A DNA stretch of 64,000 bases, taken from assembly GCF_025561445.1 (NCBI RefSeq), contig NZ_CP095096.1, positions 537,822-601,821 of the forward strand, read 5' to 3'. Both the position numbers and the translations under genes were made by a program. This stretch comes from Staphylococcus sp. IVB6181 (GTDB lineage: Bacteria > Bacillota > Bacilli > Staphylococcales > Staphylococcaceae). A model generated the notes under the pieces. The model was not told the origin of the DNA and did no database searches. It saw only the letters and a program-made list of their open reading frames with translations. Every line of letters starts with the position of its first letter. Within the stretch, counting starts at the first letter, position 1. Positions 9,109-18,656 of this stretch are shown one piece after another.

Positions 9109-9717
9109 ATGAAGGGCAGACTATTAGTATCATCAGACATTCATGGCCATGGAGAAGCCTTGGCCAAATTACTTGAATATGTAGACTATAATCCTAAACG
9201 AGACCAATTGGTATTACTCGGTGACTATGTAAATAACGGTCCGGATTCTGCAGGAACACTTAAAATGGTGCAGCAGTTACATAATGAAGGCGCAATTGTC
9301 TTGCTGGGGAATCATGATGTCCGCTGGATGAAGTCTAAAGAGAAACGCAAACGCAAATGGAAATCCGTATTAAAAGAGTTTGACAGTATGGCTAAGATTG
9401 ATCACTATCTTTTTGTACATGCCGGCGTGAATCCCAAAAAATGTTTATCCAAACAAAAGATCACAGAAGTGACAGGCTTTGAATCTGATGCAAAACTGTC
9501 ACGCAAGATTAAAGGAAAATGCGTCGTACACGGCCATGTACCTACAAGACGATATGGTGCTAAGAAGCATCGTATTCATGTCGAAGCACATACGATTGAT
9601 ATCGATACAGGTGCAGGACACGGCAAACGACTCTCGCTTGTTGATTTAACCCATCAGCATGTCTGTGCAGTAGAAGTCGACCGTTTGAAGAAAATACATG
9701 AATACAGTTATGCGTAA
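9109..9717 (+). CDS. Calcineurin-like metallophosphoesterase
   Basis: A 202-residue phosphoesterase of the serine/threonine-phosphatase-like type. The metal ligands are visible in order: SDIHGHGEAL (residues 9-18), LGDYVNNGPDS (residues 42-52), LGNHDVRW (residues 66-73), then H-AG and CVVHGHVPTR in the second half. Such enzymes cleave phosphoproteins or dinucleotide tetraphosphates; the substrate here is not evident. GGAGGGG at 9090-9096 lies 12 nt before the ATG. It ends in a hairpin shared with the convergent gene. Confidence 0.85.
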   Translation: MKGRLLVSSDIHGHGEALAKLLEYVDYNPKRDQLVLLGDYVNNGPDSAGTLKMVQQLHNEGAIVLLGNHDVRWMKSKEKRKRKWKSVLKEFDSMAKIDHYLFVHAGVNPKKCLSKQKITEVTGFESDAKLSRKIKGKCVVHGHVPTRRYGAKKHRIHVEAHTIDIDTGAGHGKRLSLVDLTHQHVCAVEVDRLKKIHEYSYA

Positions 9718-9757
9718 AAATAAACCAAAGGACATTTAAATCCTTTGGTTTATTTTT
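9717..9757. terminator. Bidirectional terminator
   Basis: A 16-bp perfect stem (9717-9732 with 9741-9756) has A and T runs on its two sides. It lies between the phosphoesterase gene and the convergent membrane protein gene and can end both transcripts. Confidence 0.85.
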
Positions 9758-9781
9758 CATGCTCATCTTTAGCAACATATT

Positions 9782-10543
9782 TCATATATATATAAAGCTG
9801 ATTATCATGAACAAAAGAAAACATGAAAGGGTTAACCATGCATCTGTTGTCGCAGCTGCCTTAGATTGTGTTGTACCGTAGATAGCTTGAGTAATGATAG
9901 ATGGTAATACGACGATAATAATAACAAGAGCTAATTGCCAATATTTGAAGACAGCAGCAATAATTATTCCGAGTAAAGCAATAAAGCAACCGGTAATGAA
10001 ACTTGTTTTAGGAGATAGAACCATAAATGTGTAGAGTTTGAAGTGTTTTGAAAGGAAAACACTTCCTAAGAGCACTGCCATTATCACGATACCGTTAATC
10101 ACGCTGAAAATATAGAATTTAGCGGGTAAAGGGTCATCCGGATTCAATACGCTGCCCCATTTCACAACATAATATTTTATTAATTTCCAACTTATTATTC
10201 CTGTCGCAAGCACTATGATAAAGTGAATCAGTTTTCCGAGTGTCAGCGCAAAGCTGCCGGAAAAGAAGTCGGGGAGTATAGTGATAATAAATAAAATGCC
10301 TACAATCATCGCAATAAGGCGTTTCCATTTATGATCTTTTGGGACTTCTTGCGAAATTTGGTTAATGTAATGTTCAACAGAACCGCCTGTCACATCATCA
10401 ACGCTATGCCCATGTGCTTCTGCTTCAGTTAAATGGTCTCTGAGTTCATCTTCGATTTCATTAATGGATTGGTCATCTTTTCCGCGTTCCATTAATGTAA
10501 TACGCAGTTTCATCAAGAATGATTCTGCTTCTTTACTTAACAT
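9782..10543 (-). CDS. HAAS-domain membrane protein, partner of PadR
   Basis: A 253-residue protein. Residues 1-75 form a soluble, charged N-terminal helical domain of the HAAS type (IEDELRDHLTEAEAHGHS), often encoded beside PadR regulators. The rest has six or so membrane segments. The frame opens at a GTG at 10552, but AAGGAG at 10552-10557 is 8 nt before the ATG at 10543, which is therefore preferred. Its 5' end overlaps the stop of the padR gene, so the two are translationally coupled. It may sense membrane stress or anchor the regulator (inference). Confidence 0.75.
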   Translation of the reverse strand: MLSKEAESFLMKLRITLMERGKDDQSINEIEDELRDHLTEAEAHGHSVDDVTGGSVEHYINQISQEVPKDHKWKRLIAMIVGILFIITILPDFFSGSFALTLGKLIHFIIVLATGIISWKLIKYYVVKWGSVLNPDDPLPAKFYIFSVINGIVIMAVLLGSVFLSKHFKLYTFMVLSPKTSFITGCFIALLGIIIAAVFKYWQLALVIIIVVLPSIITQAIYGTTQSKAAATTDAWLTLSCFLLFMIISFIYI

Positions 10544-10871
10544 CTTTGTCACTCCTTAATAGATTATTCATACCTTGGTTGAGCGCAAACCATTTATTTC
10601 TGAAGTTGTCGAGTTCTGCTTGTCCTTCTTGTGTAATCGTGTAGTATTTTCTTCTTGGACCACCGGTGTCAGATTTGCGTGTTTCGCTTTGGATGTATGC
10701 TTTTTTGCTTAAACGCAGTAGGACAGGATAAATACTGCCGTCGCTGATCTCAGGGAAATTTTTCTCTTTCAGCTTCTCAAGTATTTCATAACCGTAAGTT
10801 TCACCTTGTGCAATTAAAGCTAAAATAGCGCCATCCAATAAGCCTTTCATCATTTGATTAGAAATTGTCAT
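10533..10871 (-). CDS. PadR-family transcriptional repressor
   Basis: A 112-residue winged-helix regulator of the PadR family, one domain long. Typical stretches are LDGAILALIAQGETYGYEIL, ISDGSIYPVLLRLSKKAYI and RRKYYTITQEGQAEL. It is co-transcribed with the HAAS-type membrane gene and is transcribed from a promoter covered by two copies of a 23-bp palindrome, so self-repression is very likely. The inducer is unknown; PadR members respond to phenolic acids, drugs or cell-envelope agents. Confidence 0.88.
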   Translation of the reverse strand: MTISNQMMKGLLDGAILALIAQGETYGYEILEKLKEKNFPEISDGSIYPVLLRLSKKAYIQSETRKSDTGGPRRKYYTITQEGQAELDNFRNKWFALNQGMNNLLRSDKDVK

Positions 10872-10903
10872 AATGTCACCTCGTTAAGATAGAGGAAAGT
10901 TTA

Positions 10904-10969
10904 ACTATCTTATAATGTAAGATAGTCTATTTTCTGTTCTTTGTCAACTATCTTATAATAAAAGATAGT
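10904..10969 (-). promoter_or_regulatory. padR promoter with two PadR operators
   Basis: On the minus strand TTGACA (10942-10947) is followed after exactly 17 nt by TATCTT (10919-10924). Two near-identical 23-bp palindromes, half-sites ACTATCTTAT and a matching AAGATAGT, lie at 10904-10926 and 10947-10969, one over the -10 and the other reaching the -35. Their centres are 43 bp apart, about four helical turns, so two dimers would bind on the same face. This is the standard layout of an autorepressed PadR promoter. Confidence 0.82.
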
Positions 10970-10975
10970 AGGATG

Positions 10976-11013
10976 CAAAAACAGCACACGTCCATAGTCT
11001 AGTACGTGTGCTG
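10976..11013 (-). terminator. Terminator of the feo operon
   Basis: A 10-bp perfect stem, CAGCACACGT (10982-10991) with 11004-11013, is followed on the minus strand by five T residues (10977-10981). Confidence 0.85.
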
Positions 11014-11018
11014 CTGGA

Positions 11019-11195
11019 TTATGATGCTTTGTTTTGATGTTTTTTCATGGCTTTCGGCATGGAATGTCCGCAGCCTTTATTGATTTCGCAAGCTGCGCAT
11101 TTGCCTTGTTTGGATTTCTTGAAGAAGCGGATAATTGTAAATGCCGCATAGCCTAAAATGAGTAGTAGAATAATACCATTGATTAATAATGTCAT
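11019..11195 (-). CDS. FeoB-associated Cys-rich membrane protein
   Basis: A 58-residue protein missed by length cut-offs. It has an N-terminal membrane helix (LLINGIILLLILGYAAFTII), then a basic stretch and a Cys cluster KCAACEINKGCGH ending in a Lys/His-rich tail. This matches the small FeoB-associated Cys-rich proteins found after feoB in Firmicutes, thought to help ferrous iron handling. AAGGAGC overlaps the feoB stop and lies about 7 nt before the ATG at 11193-11195. Confidence 0.82.
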   Translation of the reverse strand: MTLLINGIILLLILGYAAFTIIRFFKKSKQGKCAACEINKGCGHSMPKAMKKHQNKAS

Positions 11196-11207
11196 ATTGA
11201 TTGCTCC

Positions 11208-13202
11208 TTAACTAAAGAGTTGGCTTGCTTGATAGAATACGAATGCAAGGATGTAGGCGATCGCAATCGGATAAAGCGTTGCGATGGCTGTCCATTTCCA
11301 TGAGACGGTTTCTTTTCGAATGGCCGCAACAGTGGATAGACACGGAATGTACAATAAGATAAACAACATAAATGCATAAGCAGATGCAGGTGTGAAATGG
11401 CTCGCAATCATATTAGTCAAACCTTGGCTGTCTACTGCGTAAATGATAGCCATAGCACTTACAACAACCTCTTTAGCTAAGAAGCCTGGGATTAATGTAG
11501 CGCTGGTCTGCCATGAACTAAAGCCTAATGGAATTAATAATGGCGCAATCGCTGCCCCGATTAAATGCAAGAAACTTTGATCCACATCTACACCGAAACC
11601 TCCTGGGCCTGCATAGTTTAACAGCCAAATGACAACAGAACCGCCGAAGATAAATGTACCTGCTTTTTTCACAAAGCCTTTTGCTTTTTCCCAAGTACTT
11701 CTCCATAATGTTTTCGCAGAAGGCAGACGATACGGCGGCAATTCAATCACAAAGACTGAGTTTTCTTTTTTCAAAATTGTTTTCGTCATCACAAAGCTGA
11801 CGATTAAAGCAACGACAATACCGATGACATAAAGGCTTAAGACAATCAATGCTTGGTGAGTCTTAAAGAATACACCGACAAATAGGGCATATACCGGAAG
11901 ACGTGCCGAACATGACATAAATGGAGTAATTAATATCGTTGTCAGGCGTTCTTTCTCTTGTTCAATCGAACGTGTTGCCATAACACCCGGCACATTACAG
12001 CCGAAGCCGATAATCATAGGGATGAACGATTTGCCGTTCAAACCTAAACCTTCCATAATTTTATCCATGATTAATGCAATACGTGCCATGTAGCCTGAAT
12101 CTTCTAATACAGAGATGAAGAAGAATAATATTAAGATTTGCGGTACAAAGACGAGTACTGCACCTACACCGGCGATAATACCATCTGTAATTAAGGCATG
12201 AAGGAACGGATAAAGTCCTAAAGCATTCATACCTTGATTGATCCAATCGGTAAACGTACCACCGATAAATGCGTCGAGCTGATCGGATAACGGCGTGCCT
12301 ATCCATGAGAATGTCGCTTGGAAAATCAGCCACATAATTACAAGGAAAATCGGGATGCCGACATATTTATTCGTTAAAATTTTATCGATTCGATCAGTAA
12401 GGTATTGTTTCTTTTTATCTGGATGTGAAATAACATCTTCAATGAGGGTATCGATAAATTCGGTTCTTGAACGGCGCATGCTGTCTACAATAGAAAAGTC
12501 TAATTGTTGTGCAAGCTGCGTTCTGATTGCTTTTAAAGCGTCGATGTTGTGAGCGCCGATAAATTGTTCAATCGCAGGATTGCCGAGCAGATATTGTACT
12601 GCGATGAAACGATGGCGTTTTTCTGGGAGGTCTAGATGTTGTTTTAAATAGTGCTGAATTTCAGCAAGTGCATGTTCTACGTGATGTTCATAAGGAATTT
12701 TCAGAGGCTGTGATGTCGATAATGTATCTTCTTTTAATAATTCCAAAATGCTTTCGATGCCTTGGCCGCTTATTGCGACAATCGGCAATATCGGTAATTT
12801 CAACCGGCGCATCAATAAATTGCGGTCAATCATAATACCGCGCTTCTCAGCAACGTCGCCCATATTCAGACATAATAACAAAGGAGCACCGAACTCCATA
12901 AGCTGTGTAGTCAAAAGCAGGTTGCGCTTTAATTGGACGGCATCTACGATATTGATGATTTTCGAGAAATCATCGTGCAGCAAGTAGTCTGTAACGACAG
13001 TTTCATCCTTTGAAATAGGGAGTAAGTCATAAATACCAGGCAGATCGACTAAATCGCCTTGTTTATCTGTTAATAGACCGACTTTCTTTTCAACGGTTAC
13101 ACCGCTCCAGTTTCCTACATATTCATAAGAACCGGTTAATGCGTTGAAGAGTGTAGTTTTGCCGACATTCGGATTGCCGACAATACAATACGTATTAGAC
13201 AT
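11208..13202 (-). CDS. feoB: Ferrous iron transporter FeoB
   Basis: A 664-residue Fe(II) transporter. The cytosolic G domain shows G1 [10 protein letters not shown] at residues 8-17, a switch region SGVTVE, G3 DLPGIYDL and G4 LNMGD. The membrane part has two gate (nucleoside-recognition) domains, including [16 protein letters not shown]. The frame opens further upstream at 13262, but the ATG at 13200-13202 ([11 protein letters not shown]) has GGAG 8 nt ahead and fits the family start. It overlaps the feoA stop by 8 nt, so both are coupled. Confidence 0.93.
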   Translation of the reverse strand: MSNTYCIVGNPNVGKTTLFNALTGSYEYVGNWSGVTVEKKVGLLTDKQGDLVDLPGIYDLLPISKDETVVTDYLLHDDFSKIINIVDAVQLKRNLLLTTQLMEFGAPLLLCLNMGDVAEKRGIMIDRNLLMRRLKLPILPIVAISGQGIESILELLKEDTLSTSQPLKIPYEHHVEHALAEIQHYLKQHLDLPEKRHRFIAVQYLLGNPAIEQFIGAHNIDALKAIRTQLAQQLDFSIVDSMRRSRTEFIDTLIEDVISHPDKKKQYLTDRIDKILTNKYVGIPIFLVIMWLIFQATFSWIGTPLSDQLDAFIGGTFTDWINQGMNALGLYPFLHALITDGIIAGVGAVLVFVPQILILFFFISVLEDSGYMARIALIMDKIMEGLGLNGKSFIPMIIGFGCNVPGVMATRSIEQEKERLTTILITPFMSCSARLPVYALFVGVFFKTHQALIVLSLYVIGIVVALIVSFVMTKTILKKENSVFVIELPPYRLPSAKTLWRSTWEKAKGFVKKAGTFIFGGSVVIWLLNYAGPGGFGVDVDQSFLHLIGAAIAPLLIPLGFSSWQTSATLIPGFLAKEVVVSAMAIIYAVDSQGLTNMIASHFTPASAYAFMLFILLYIPCLSTVAAIRKETVSWKWTAIATLYPIAIAYILAFVFYQASQLFS

Positions 13203-13431
13203 CAGCTTGCTCCAAAGTGATATTGCATGCATCGCAATGTCTGATTCCGATACATTGTCCATCCATTTCTAATGTGCATGGGCCTTTCATAAAGAACTTC
13301 TGACGTACTTTAATCTTACTTCCGACAGTAAAACCAAGTGCGCTTAAACGGTGCGCAAGCTTTGTATTATCAAATTGCATATTGATAATCTTATAAGTTA
13401 AACCAGTTTTTGCGTTCGCCGCATCTATCAT
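13195..13431 (-). CDS. feoA: FeoA family ferrous iron transport protein
   Basis: A 78-residue SH3-like FeoA protein that supports FeoB. Seen are [20 protein letters not shown] (the typical R-L-x-x-L-G-x-x-x-G core) and a C-terminal [13 protein letters not shown]. The two Cys residues near the end are unusual but occur in some members. The frame opens at a TTG at 13449; the ATG at 13431 with GAGGTG about 6 nt upstream is the likely start. A Fur box lies 29 nt further upstream. Confidence 0.88.
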   Translation of the reverse strand: MIDAANAKTGLTYKIINMQFDNTKLAHRLSALGFTVGSKIKVRQKFFMKGPCTLEMDGQCIGIRHCDACNITLEQADV

Positions 13432-13459
13432 AATCAACACCTCTTCCAATACTTCTAAT

Positions 13460-13474
13460 TGATAATTGTTATCA
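13460..13474. promoter_or_regulatory. Fur box upstream of feoA
   Basis: TGATAATTGTTATCA is a 7-1-7 inverted repeat differing from the Firmicute Fur consensus (TGATAAT-n-ATTATCA) at a single base. It lies directly before feoA, an expected Fur target, so iron repression of feoAB is very likely. Confidence 0.82.
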
Positions 13475-14188
13475 ATGATATTTTACACTAATTAAAAGAC
13501 TACTACAATATAAAATGATACAAATAATTCGAACTTTGTTTGAACAATCATTGGAATATTTGTCTCACCCCTTTTGATTGAGCAAATGATTGAAATATAA
13601 ATCATTGAAATTTAATGTTTTGGTAACTTTAAGCCTATTGCCTTTTTACTTTATCCTATATTTTAATTTAGTTTATTGAGACTTAATGTTTTTAAAGATT
13701 GAATTCAGTGCTGCACTGTCATGCTGGGATAGATGTCATCTAACAGAGTTCGGCACATGAAAGCCGTCTGGACTGTTATGTGCTGGTGCTGGTATTGATC
13801 TTATTTTGAATGTTTCCATATTACAGATGATGTCTTCTGATGGGAAGATTGTTTTGCTAGAAAGGCTGGCACGTTTGATTTCTGATAATTGACACAAATA
13901 GATGTGCAGATGAAGGCAGAATTATATATTGAATGTGAAGCGGATATGAAGCAGACGTTGCGTTATTCTTAATTTGATGTGATTTTAATTGCGATTGTCA
14001 TTAATTGTGATTAAAGAATGTAAATTAAGTGTAAAACTTATGCAACGATTCAATTAATATGAATGCATTTAGAATGTTTTCTATTATAATGAATCACAAG
14101 CGGTCGGATTCGTCGTGAAAGCAAAGCAGCAGCAACGCTTCTGACATGTAGCATTCAATTTTCCGCATTACGGAGGTAACGAAGCAAT
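13475..14188. other. 0.7-kb gene-free stretch between feoA and capA
   Basis: No frame here has a start, ribosome site and protein-like sequence. The left part is AT-rich. Around 13740-13800 there is a possible imperfect long hairpin (GCACAT near 13754 with ATGTGC near 13778). A good TATAAT at 14085-14090 lies about 100 nt before the capA-like gene and may be its -10, but no clear -35 stands 16-18 nt before it. CGGAGG just before 14189 is the capA ribosome site. Confidence 0.5.
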
Positions 14189-14893
14189 ATGGAAGAAAAT
14201 AATAATTTTGATTTTTCAAAAACATTGGAGATAATCAAACGCAATTTAAAGTGGTTGATTATTTTACCCATTGTGGGGCTCTTATTAAGTGTGGTGCTGA
14301 CGGCATTTGTTGCACAACCTAAATTCGAAGCAACATCACAAGTGCTCATTAAAAAGAGCGATAAAGGTGATTTGACAATGGCTGAGAAGTTCCAAGCCGA
14401 TTCACAAATTGTGGCTACATACACTGATATCGCTAAAAGCCCGCGTGTATTAGGTAAGGTGGCAGAGGAAGTAGGCAACGATGAAGACGCAAAATCTATC
14501 AAAGAAAAAGTTGAAGTCAACAATCAGCCTAACTCGCAAGTGCTGAACTTTACCGCAACAGCAGAAAGTGAAAAAGACGCTAAGAAAATTGCGGATGCTT
14601 CCGCAGAGGTCTTTAAACAAGAAGTAGGGGATTTATCGCAAGATGGCGGCATTGATATTTTGTCTAAGTCAGGCGATGATGTGAAAGAAATTTCATCAAG
14701 TATCGGCAAGAATGCAGTTGTAGGATTCGTCGCAGGTTTCATTATTGCGGTGATTGTCGCATTAATCCGAGAATTTTTGAAGAAGACTAAAACCCCTGCA
14801 TCACATACAAGCAAACAACAGACACAACATACAAATCAACGCAGACGAACAAAAAGAGAAGATTTAACACAAGATGACTTTGAAACTAGATAA
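14189..14893 (+). CDS. capA: Capsular polysaccharide chain-length/kinase-modulator protein (CapA-like, Wzz)
   Basis: A 234-residue Wzz-family protein with a short cytosolic N-terminus, TM1 (WLIILPIVGLLLSVVLTAFV, residues 30-50), an extracellular domain and TM2 (AVVGFVAGFIIAVIVALI, about residues 176-195). In S. aureus, CapA activates the tyrosine kinase CapB encoded next to it. Here no capB or capC follows, and the C-terminus after TM2 is a long basic, Gln/Thr-rich tail. It could work with a distant kinase or alone set chain length. CGGAGGTAAC precedes the ATG. Confidence 0.82.
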   Translation: MEENNNFDFSKTLEIIKRNLKWLIILPIVGLLLSVVLTAFVAQPKFEATSQVLIKKSDKGDLTMAEKFQADSQIVATYTDIAKSPRVLGKVAEEVGNDEDAKSIKEKVEVNNQPNSQVLNFTATAESEKDAKKIADASAEVFKQEVGDLSQDGGIDILSKSGDDVKEISSSIGKNAVVGFVAGFIIAVIVALIREFLKKTKTPASHTSKQQTQHTNQRRRTKREDLTQDDFETR

Positions 14894-14931
14894 TCAGCTA
14901 GTTTATCAATAATCATTTTAGAGGAACAGCG

Positions 14932-14961
14932 GGTTGGGATGGCAGATATTCCCAACCTTTT
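14932..14961 (+). terminator. Hairpin between capA and capD-like genes
   Basis: An 8-bp perfect stem GGTTGGGA/TCCCAACC (14932-14939 with 14950-14957) is followed by TTTT only, then C. It may be a weak terminator or attenuator that lowers expression of the next gene. Confidence 0.5.
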
Positions 14962-15033
14962 CCTGTTCAAACGTACATACTTTATATTCGGCACCTAGTT
15001 CAGACAGAGATCAATTAATTGAGGTGAAATATA

Positions 15034-16917
15034 GTGTCAAAAATTTCAGCAAGACAACAGCGGCTGATGTTACTGCTTGTGACCGACTCCATCATTGTCG
15101 CATTTTCTGTCTTCTTAAGTTACTTAATTCTCGAACCGTATTTCCGCGGTTATTCTTTAACATTGCTTATCCTATCTTCACTGGTATTGCTCTTCTCGCA
15201 TCATATCTTTGCCAGTGTGTTCAATCTCTATCACCGTGCATGGGAATATGCCAGTGTCAATGAAATGATCGTCATAGTCAAAGCGGTCACTTGTTCCATG
15301 GCGATGACAATCTTGATTGTGCCTTTCTTTACACATGAAGGACCTTTCTTAAGATTGTACTTCATCACTTGGATGATGCATGTGTTGTTAATCGGCGGTT
15401 CAAGACTGTCATGGCGTTTATTCCGCAGAACATTGAAGACAAAAGGCAAGAAGCGTCAAAATACTTTAGTCATCGGTGCAGGCGAAGGCGGTTCAATGTT
15501 AATGAATCAAATGTTGAAACGTCCGACAATGGGATTAGAACCTGTTGTTGTAGTCGACGATGATCCGAAAAAACAAAAATTGACGATTACAGAAGGGGTT
15601 AAAGTACAAGGTGTCATTGATGACATTCCGGACTTAGTACGCAAGTATCGTATTAAGAAAATCATTATTGCGATTCCGACTTTAACACAACAGCGTCTAA
15701 GAGAAATCAATGATATTTGCGAAAACTTAAGCGCAACGGTATTGAAAATGCCGAATATTGAAGAGGTTATGTCTGGTAAATTAGAAGTCAGCCAGCTGAA
15801 AAAAGTAGAAGTGGAAGACTTGTTAGGGCGCGACCCGGTTGAATTAGATATGGAAATGATTTCTAAGGAATTAACACATCAAACAATTATGGTTACCGGC
15901 GCAGGCGGTTCTATCGGTTCAGAAATCTGCCGACAAGTCTGCCGCTTCGCACCAGCACGTATCATCTTATTAGGTCATGGTGAAAACAGTATTTACTTAA
16001 TTCACCAAGAACTTCAAAAGCAATACGGCGATCAAATCGATATTGTGCCGGTCATTGCGGATATTCAAGACCGTTCAAGAATGTTTAAAATCATCGAGCA
16101 TTACCAACCCTATGTGGTATATCACGCAGCGGCACATAAACATGTACCGATGATGGAATACAATCCAAGCGAAGCGATTAAGAACAATGTTCTCGGTACC
16201 AAAAATGTGGCAGAAGCTGCACGCAATGCGCGCGTTTCTAAATTCGTAATGATTTCAACAGATAAGGCAGTTAATCCGCCGAACGTTATGGGTGCGTCTA
16301 AACGTGCTGCAGAAATGATTGTACAAAGTATGAATGAAGCAGACTGCAAAACAGACTTTGTGGCGGTTCGTTTCGGCAACGTATTAGGTTCACGCGGTTC
16401 TGTAATTCCATTATTCAAGAAACAAATCGAAGCCGGCGGTCCGGTGACAGTAACGCACCCTGAAATCACACGTTACTTTATGACCATTCCTGAAGCTGCA
16501 CGTCTGGTATTGCAAGCAGGTGCGATTGCAGAAGGCGGAGAGGTCTTCGTATTGGATATGGGAGAACCTGTGAAGATTGTCGACCTTGCGAAGAACTTGA
16601 TTCGCTTAAGCGGTTATAAAGACGGCGATATCGAAATCAAGTTCAGCGGTCTCAGACCGGGTGAAAAACTATATGAAGAATTATTAGATGAAGATGAAAT
16701 TCATCCTGAACAAGTCTACGAAAAAATCTATCGCGGAAAAGTAGAGAGAATGAAAAACGATGATGTACTCCGCATCTTGGATGAAATCATTCATAGTAAA
16801 GACTATAAACAAAAATTAATTGATCTTGCGAATCATCGCTATGAAGAACAAAACGGCAAATCGGCGAAGGAAGATGAAGGTAATACAGACATCCCGCCCT
16901 TTCGTCTAATCAAATAA
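15034..16917 (+). CDS. capD: Membrane nucleotide-sugar 4,6-dehydratase (CapD/PglF/FlaA1 family)
   Basis: A 627-residue protein with four N-terminal membrane helices (residues 12-115), a first Rossmann-like domain (VIGAGEGGSMLMNQM), and a C-terminal SDR domain with VTGAGGSIGSEICRQ. The catalytic region STDKAVNPPNVMGASKRAAE has Met in place of the usual Tyr, as in inverting and CapD-type UDP-GlcNAc 4,6-dehydratases. It makes keto-sugar precursors for surface polysaccharide. The start is GTG at 15034 with GAGGTG 7 nt before. It stands apart from a full capsule cluster. Confidence 0.87.
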   Translation: MSKISARQQRLMLLLVTDSIIVAFSVFLSYLILEPYFRGYSLTLLILSSLVLLFSHHIFASVFNLYHRAWEYASVNEMIVIVKAVTCSMAMTILIVPFFTHEGPFLRLYFITWMMHVLLIGGSRLSWRLFRRTLKTKGKKRQNTLVIGAGEGGSMLMNQMLKRPTMGLEPVVVVDDDPKKQKLTITEGVKVQGVIDDIPDLVRKYRIKKIIIAIPTLTQQRLREINDICENLSATVLKMPNIEEVMSGKLEVSQLKKVEVEDLLGRDPVELDMEMISKELTHQTIMVTGAGGSIGSEICRQVCRFAPARIILLGHGENSIYLIHQELQKQYGDQIDIVPVIADIQDRSRMFKIIEHYQPYVVYHAAAHKHVPMMEYNPSEAIKNNVLGTKNVAEAARNARVSKFVMISTDKAVNPPNVMGASKRAAEMIVQSMNEADCKTDFVAVRFGNVLGSRGSVIPLFKKQIEAGGPVTVTHPEITRYFMTIPEAARLVLQAGAIAEGGEVFVLDMGEPVKIVDLAKNLIRLSGYKDGDIEIKFSGLRPGEKLYEELLDEDEIHPEQVYEKIYRGKVERMKNDDVLRILDEIIHSKDYKQKLIDLANHRYEEQNGKSAKEDEGNTDIPPFRLIK

Positions 16918-16924
16918 AATGAAT

Positions 16925-16970
16925 CAAAAGTATCTGATTATCATAAAGATGACCAGATACTTTTGTTTGT
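16925..16970 (+). terminator. Terminator after capD-like gene
   Basis: A 12-bp perfect stem, CAAAAGTATCTG (16925-16936) with its complement at 16954-16965, with T residues on the right flank. Confidence 0.78.
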
Positions 16971-17143
16971 ATTTGACTATTATAGGTTAAAACCCTAATA
17001 TTAGCAGTGATGTTAACGTAACAAATGAGGTAATATCACAACTTGATAACACATAAGTTAAAGACATTAATAAGTGGTGATAAGTGACTTATACATAAAG
17101 AATCAGTTGCGCTTAATACCACCTTTTAAAAAGGAGATTTTTC

Positions 17144-18010
17144 ATGACGAAGATTAAAAAAGCAGTTATTCCAGCGGCAGGTTTAGGTACACGTTTCTTA
17201 CCTGCGACAAAAGCAATGCCGAAAGAAATGTTGCCGATACTTGATAAACCGACAATTCAATACATTGTAGAGGAAGCCTATCGTGCCGGCATTGAAGACA
17301 TTATTATTGTTACAGGCAAACATAAACGTGCCATTGAGGATCACTTTGATAATCAAGTAGAACTTGAAAATAATCTGAGAGAAAAAGGTAAGATGGACTT
17401 ATTAGAAAAGGTGCAGCATTCAACGCACTTAGCGAATGTCTTCTATGTCCGTCAGCGTGAACAAAAAGGCTTAGGCCATGCGATTTGGACAGCGCGCCAA
17501 TTCATAGGCAACGAACCGTTTGCGGTTTTATTAGGGGATGACATTGTAGAATCAGAAACCCCAGCCATCAAACAATTAATGAATGTCTATGATGAAACAG
17601 GCAAATCTGTTATCGGTGTACAGACTGTTCCAGAGAAAGATACACACCGTTACGGTATTGTAAAACCTGAAAAACAAAACGGACGTTTATACGAAGTAGA
17701 AAAATTTGTGGAAAAACCAGCACCAGGTACAGCACCTTCTAATCTTGCGATTATGGGCCGTTATGTTTTAACACCGGAAATCTTTGATTATCTGTCTACA
17801 CAAGATAAAGGCAGCGGCGGAGAAATCCAATTAACAGATGCCATTGAACGTTTGAACCATGATGATGACGTTTATGCATATGATTTTGAAGGTCAGCGCT
17901 TTGATGTCGGAGAGAAAACTGGTTTTGTGAAAACAACCATTGCATATGCATTAAAAGATGAAGACATGAAAGAAGATATTAAGTCATTTATCAAATCACT
18001 TAATCTATAA
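17144..18010 (+). CDS. galU: UTP-glucose-1-phosphate uridylyltransferase
   Basis: This 288-residue GalU/GtaB enzyme makes UDP-glucose from UTP and glucose-1-phosphate, used for glycolipid anchors of lipoteichoic acid and for polysaccharides. The nucleotide-binding start [20 protein letters not shown] and [19 protein letters not shown] are classical, as is [17 protein letters not shown] precedes the ATG by 9 nt. It follows the CapD-like gene after a terminator, so it has its own promoter somewhere in 16970-17130. Confidence 0.93.
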   Translation: MTKIKKAVIPAAGLGTRFLPATKAMPKEMLPILDKPTIQYIVEEAYRAGIEDIIIVTGKHKRAIEDHFDNQVELENNLREKGKMDLLEKVQHSTHLANVFYVRQREQKGLGHAIWTARQFIGNEPFAVLLGDDIVESETPAIKQLMNVYDETGKSVIGVQTVPEKDTHRYGIVKPEKQNGRLYEVEKFVEKPAPGTAPSNLAIMGRYVLTPEIFDYLSTQDKGSGGEIQLTDAIERLNHDDDVYAYDFEGQRFDVGEKTGFVKTTIAYALKDEDMKEDIKSFIKSLNL

Positions 18011-18021
18011 ACGAAACAAAT

Positions 18022-18051
18022 AACAGAGGGCTGAGAGGTCCTCTGTTTTTT
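18022..18051 (+). terminator. Terminator of galU
   Basis: AACAGAGG (18022-18029) pairs with CCTCTGTT (18040-18047), followed by a T run. Confidence 0.85.
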
Positions 18052-18075
18052 AGTGCCGTTATACTTAAAGATTTG

Positions 18076-18100
18076 GTTATATATTAACTTTTTAGGGTAT
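18076..18100 (+). promoter_or_regulatory. Sigma-B-like promoter of uspA gene
   Basis: GTTATA (18076-18081), 13-nt spacer, then a perfect GGGTAT (18095-18100) matches the staphylococcal sigma-B pattern GTTTAA-N12-15-GGGTAT, 55 nt before a universal stress protein gene, a fitting target. Confidence 0.65.
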
Positions 18101-18154
18101 ATTAATAATGAATAGATTATGACTAAACTTTTTCATAGAAAGAAGTGAAATTTT

Positions 18155-18577
18155 ATGTATGATAAAATTCTAGTACCCTATGATTTCGGAAACGCATTTA
18201 ATAATGTACCTGAGCAACTAGCTAAATTAACGAATAATAGTAAAGATGCGAAAATCACGGTTTATCATGTAATTTCTGAAAATGATTTAGCCAATTATGT
18301 ACGTTATCAAAACAAACATTTTGAAGAAGTAGCAAAAGAAAAAGAAGCAGACATGAAACCGTTTATTCAAAAGCTGGAAGAAAGAGATTTGAATTATGAA
18401 ATTGTCTTTACGACAGGTCCGGCAACGAGAGAAATTTTAGATGAATTAGAGAAAAACGACTATGACGTTGTTGTGATGAGTAACAAACGTTCTCGCATAG
18501 AAATTAAACACGTCTTAGGTCATGTGACACATAAAGTCGCAAAACGTGCACATGTTCCTGTTCTGATTGTGAAGTAA
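18155..18577 (+). CDS. Universal stress protein (UspA family)
   Basis: A 140-residue single-domain Usp protein. It begins YDKILVPYDFGNAF and ends with the signature LGHVTHKVAKRAHVPVLIVK. The ATP-type motif (G-2x-G-9x-G-S/T) is present only in altered form (NKRSRIEIKHVLGHV), so nucleotide binding is uncertain. The gene is monocistronic, between two strong terminators, with a sigma-B-like promoter upstream. Its exact role in stress survival is not known. Confidence 0.85.
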   Translation: MYDKILVPYDFGNAFNNVPEQLAKLTNNSKDAKITVYHVISENDLANYVRYQNKHFEEVAKEKEADMKPFIQKLEERDLNYEIVFTTGPATREILDELEKNDYDVVVMSNKRSRIEIKHVLGHVTHKVAKRAHVPVLIVK

Positions 18578-18630
18578 CAAAATCAGCGTTGAATCAGATG
18601 TACACACGACAATGTTATGAAAGTATTAAG

Positions 18631-18654
18631 GAAACCGCTTCGGCGGTTTCTTTT
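18631..18654 (+). terminator. Terminator of uspA gene
   Basis: GAAACCGC and GCGGTTTC form an 8-bp perfect stem around a TTCG tetraloop, followed by TTTT. It is a textbook rho-independent terminator. Confidence 0.92.
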
Positions 18655-18656
18655 AT

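Noticed and set aside
10533..10871. PadR and membrane protein pair as a toxin-antitoxin system
   Set aside because: Both proteins belong to regulator and HAAS-type membrane families, and no toxin fold or toxin-like short protein is seen.
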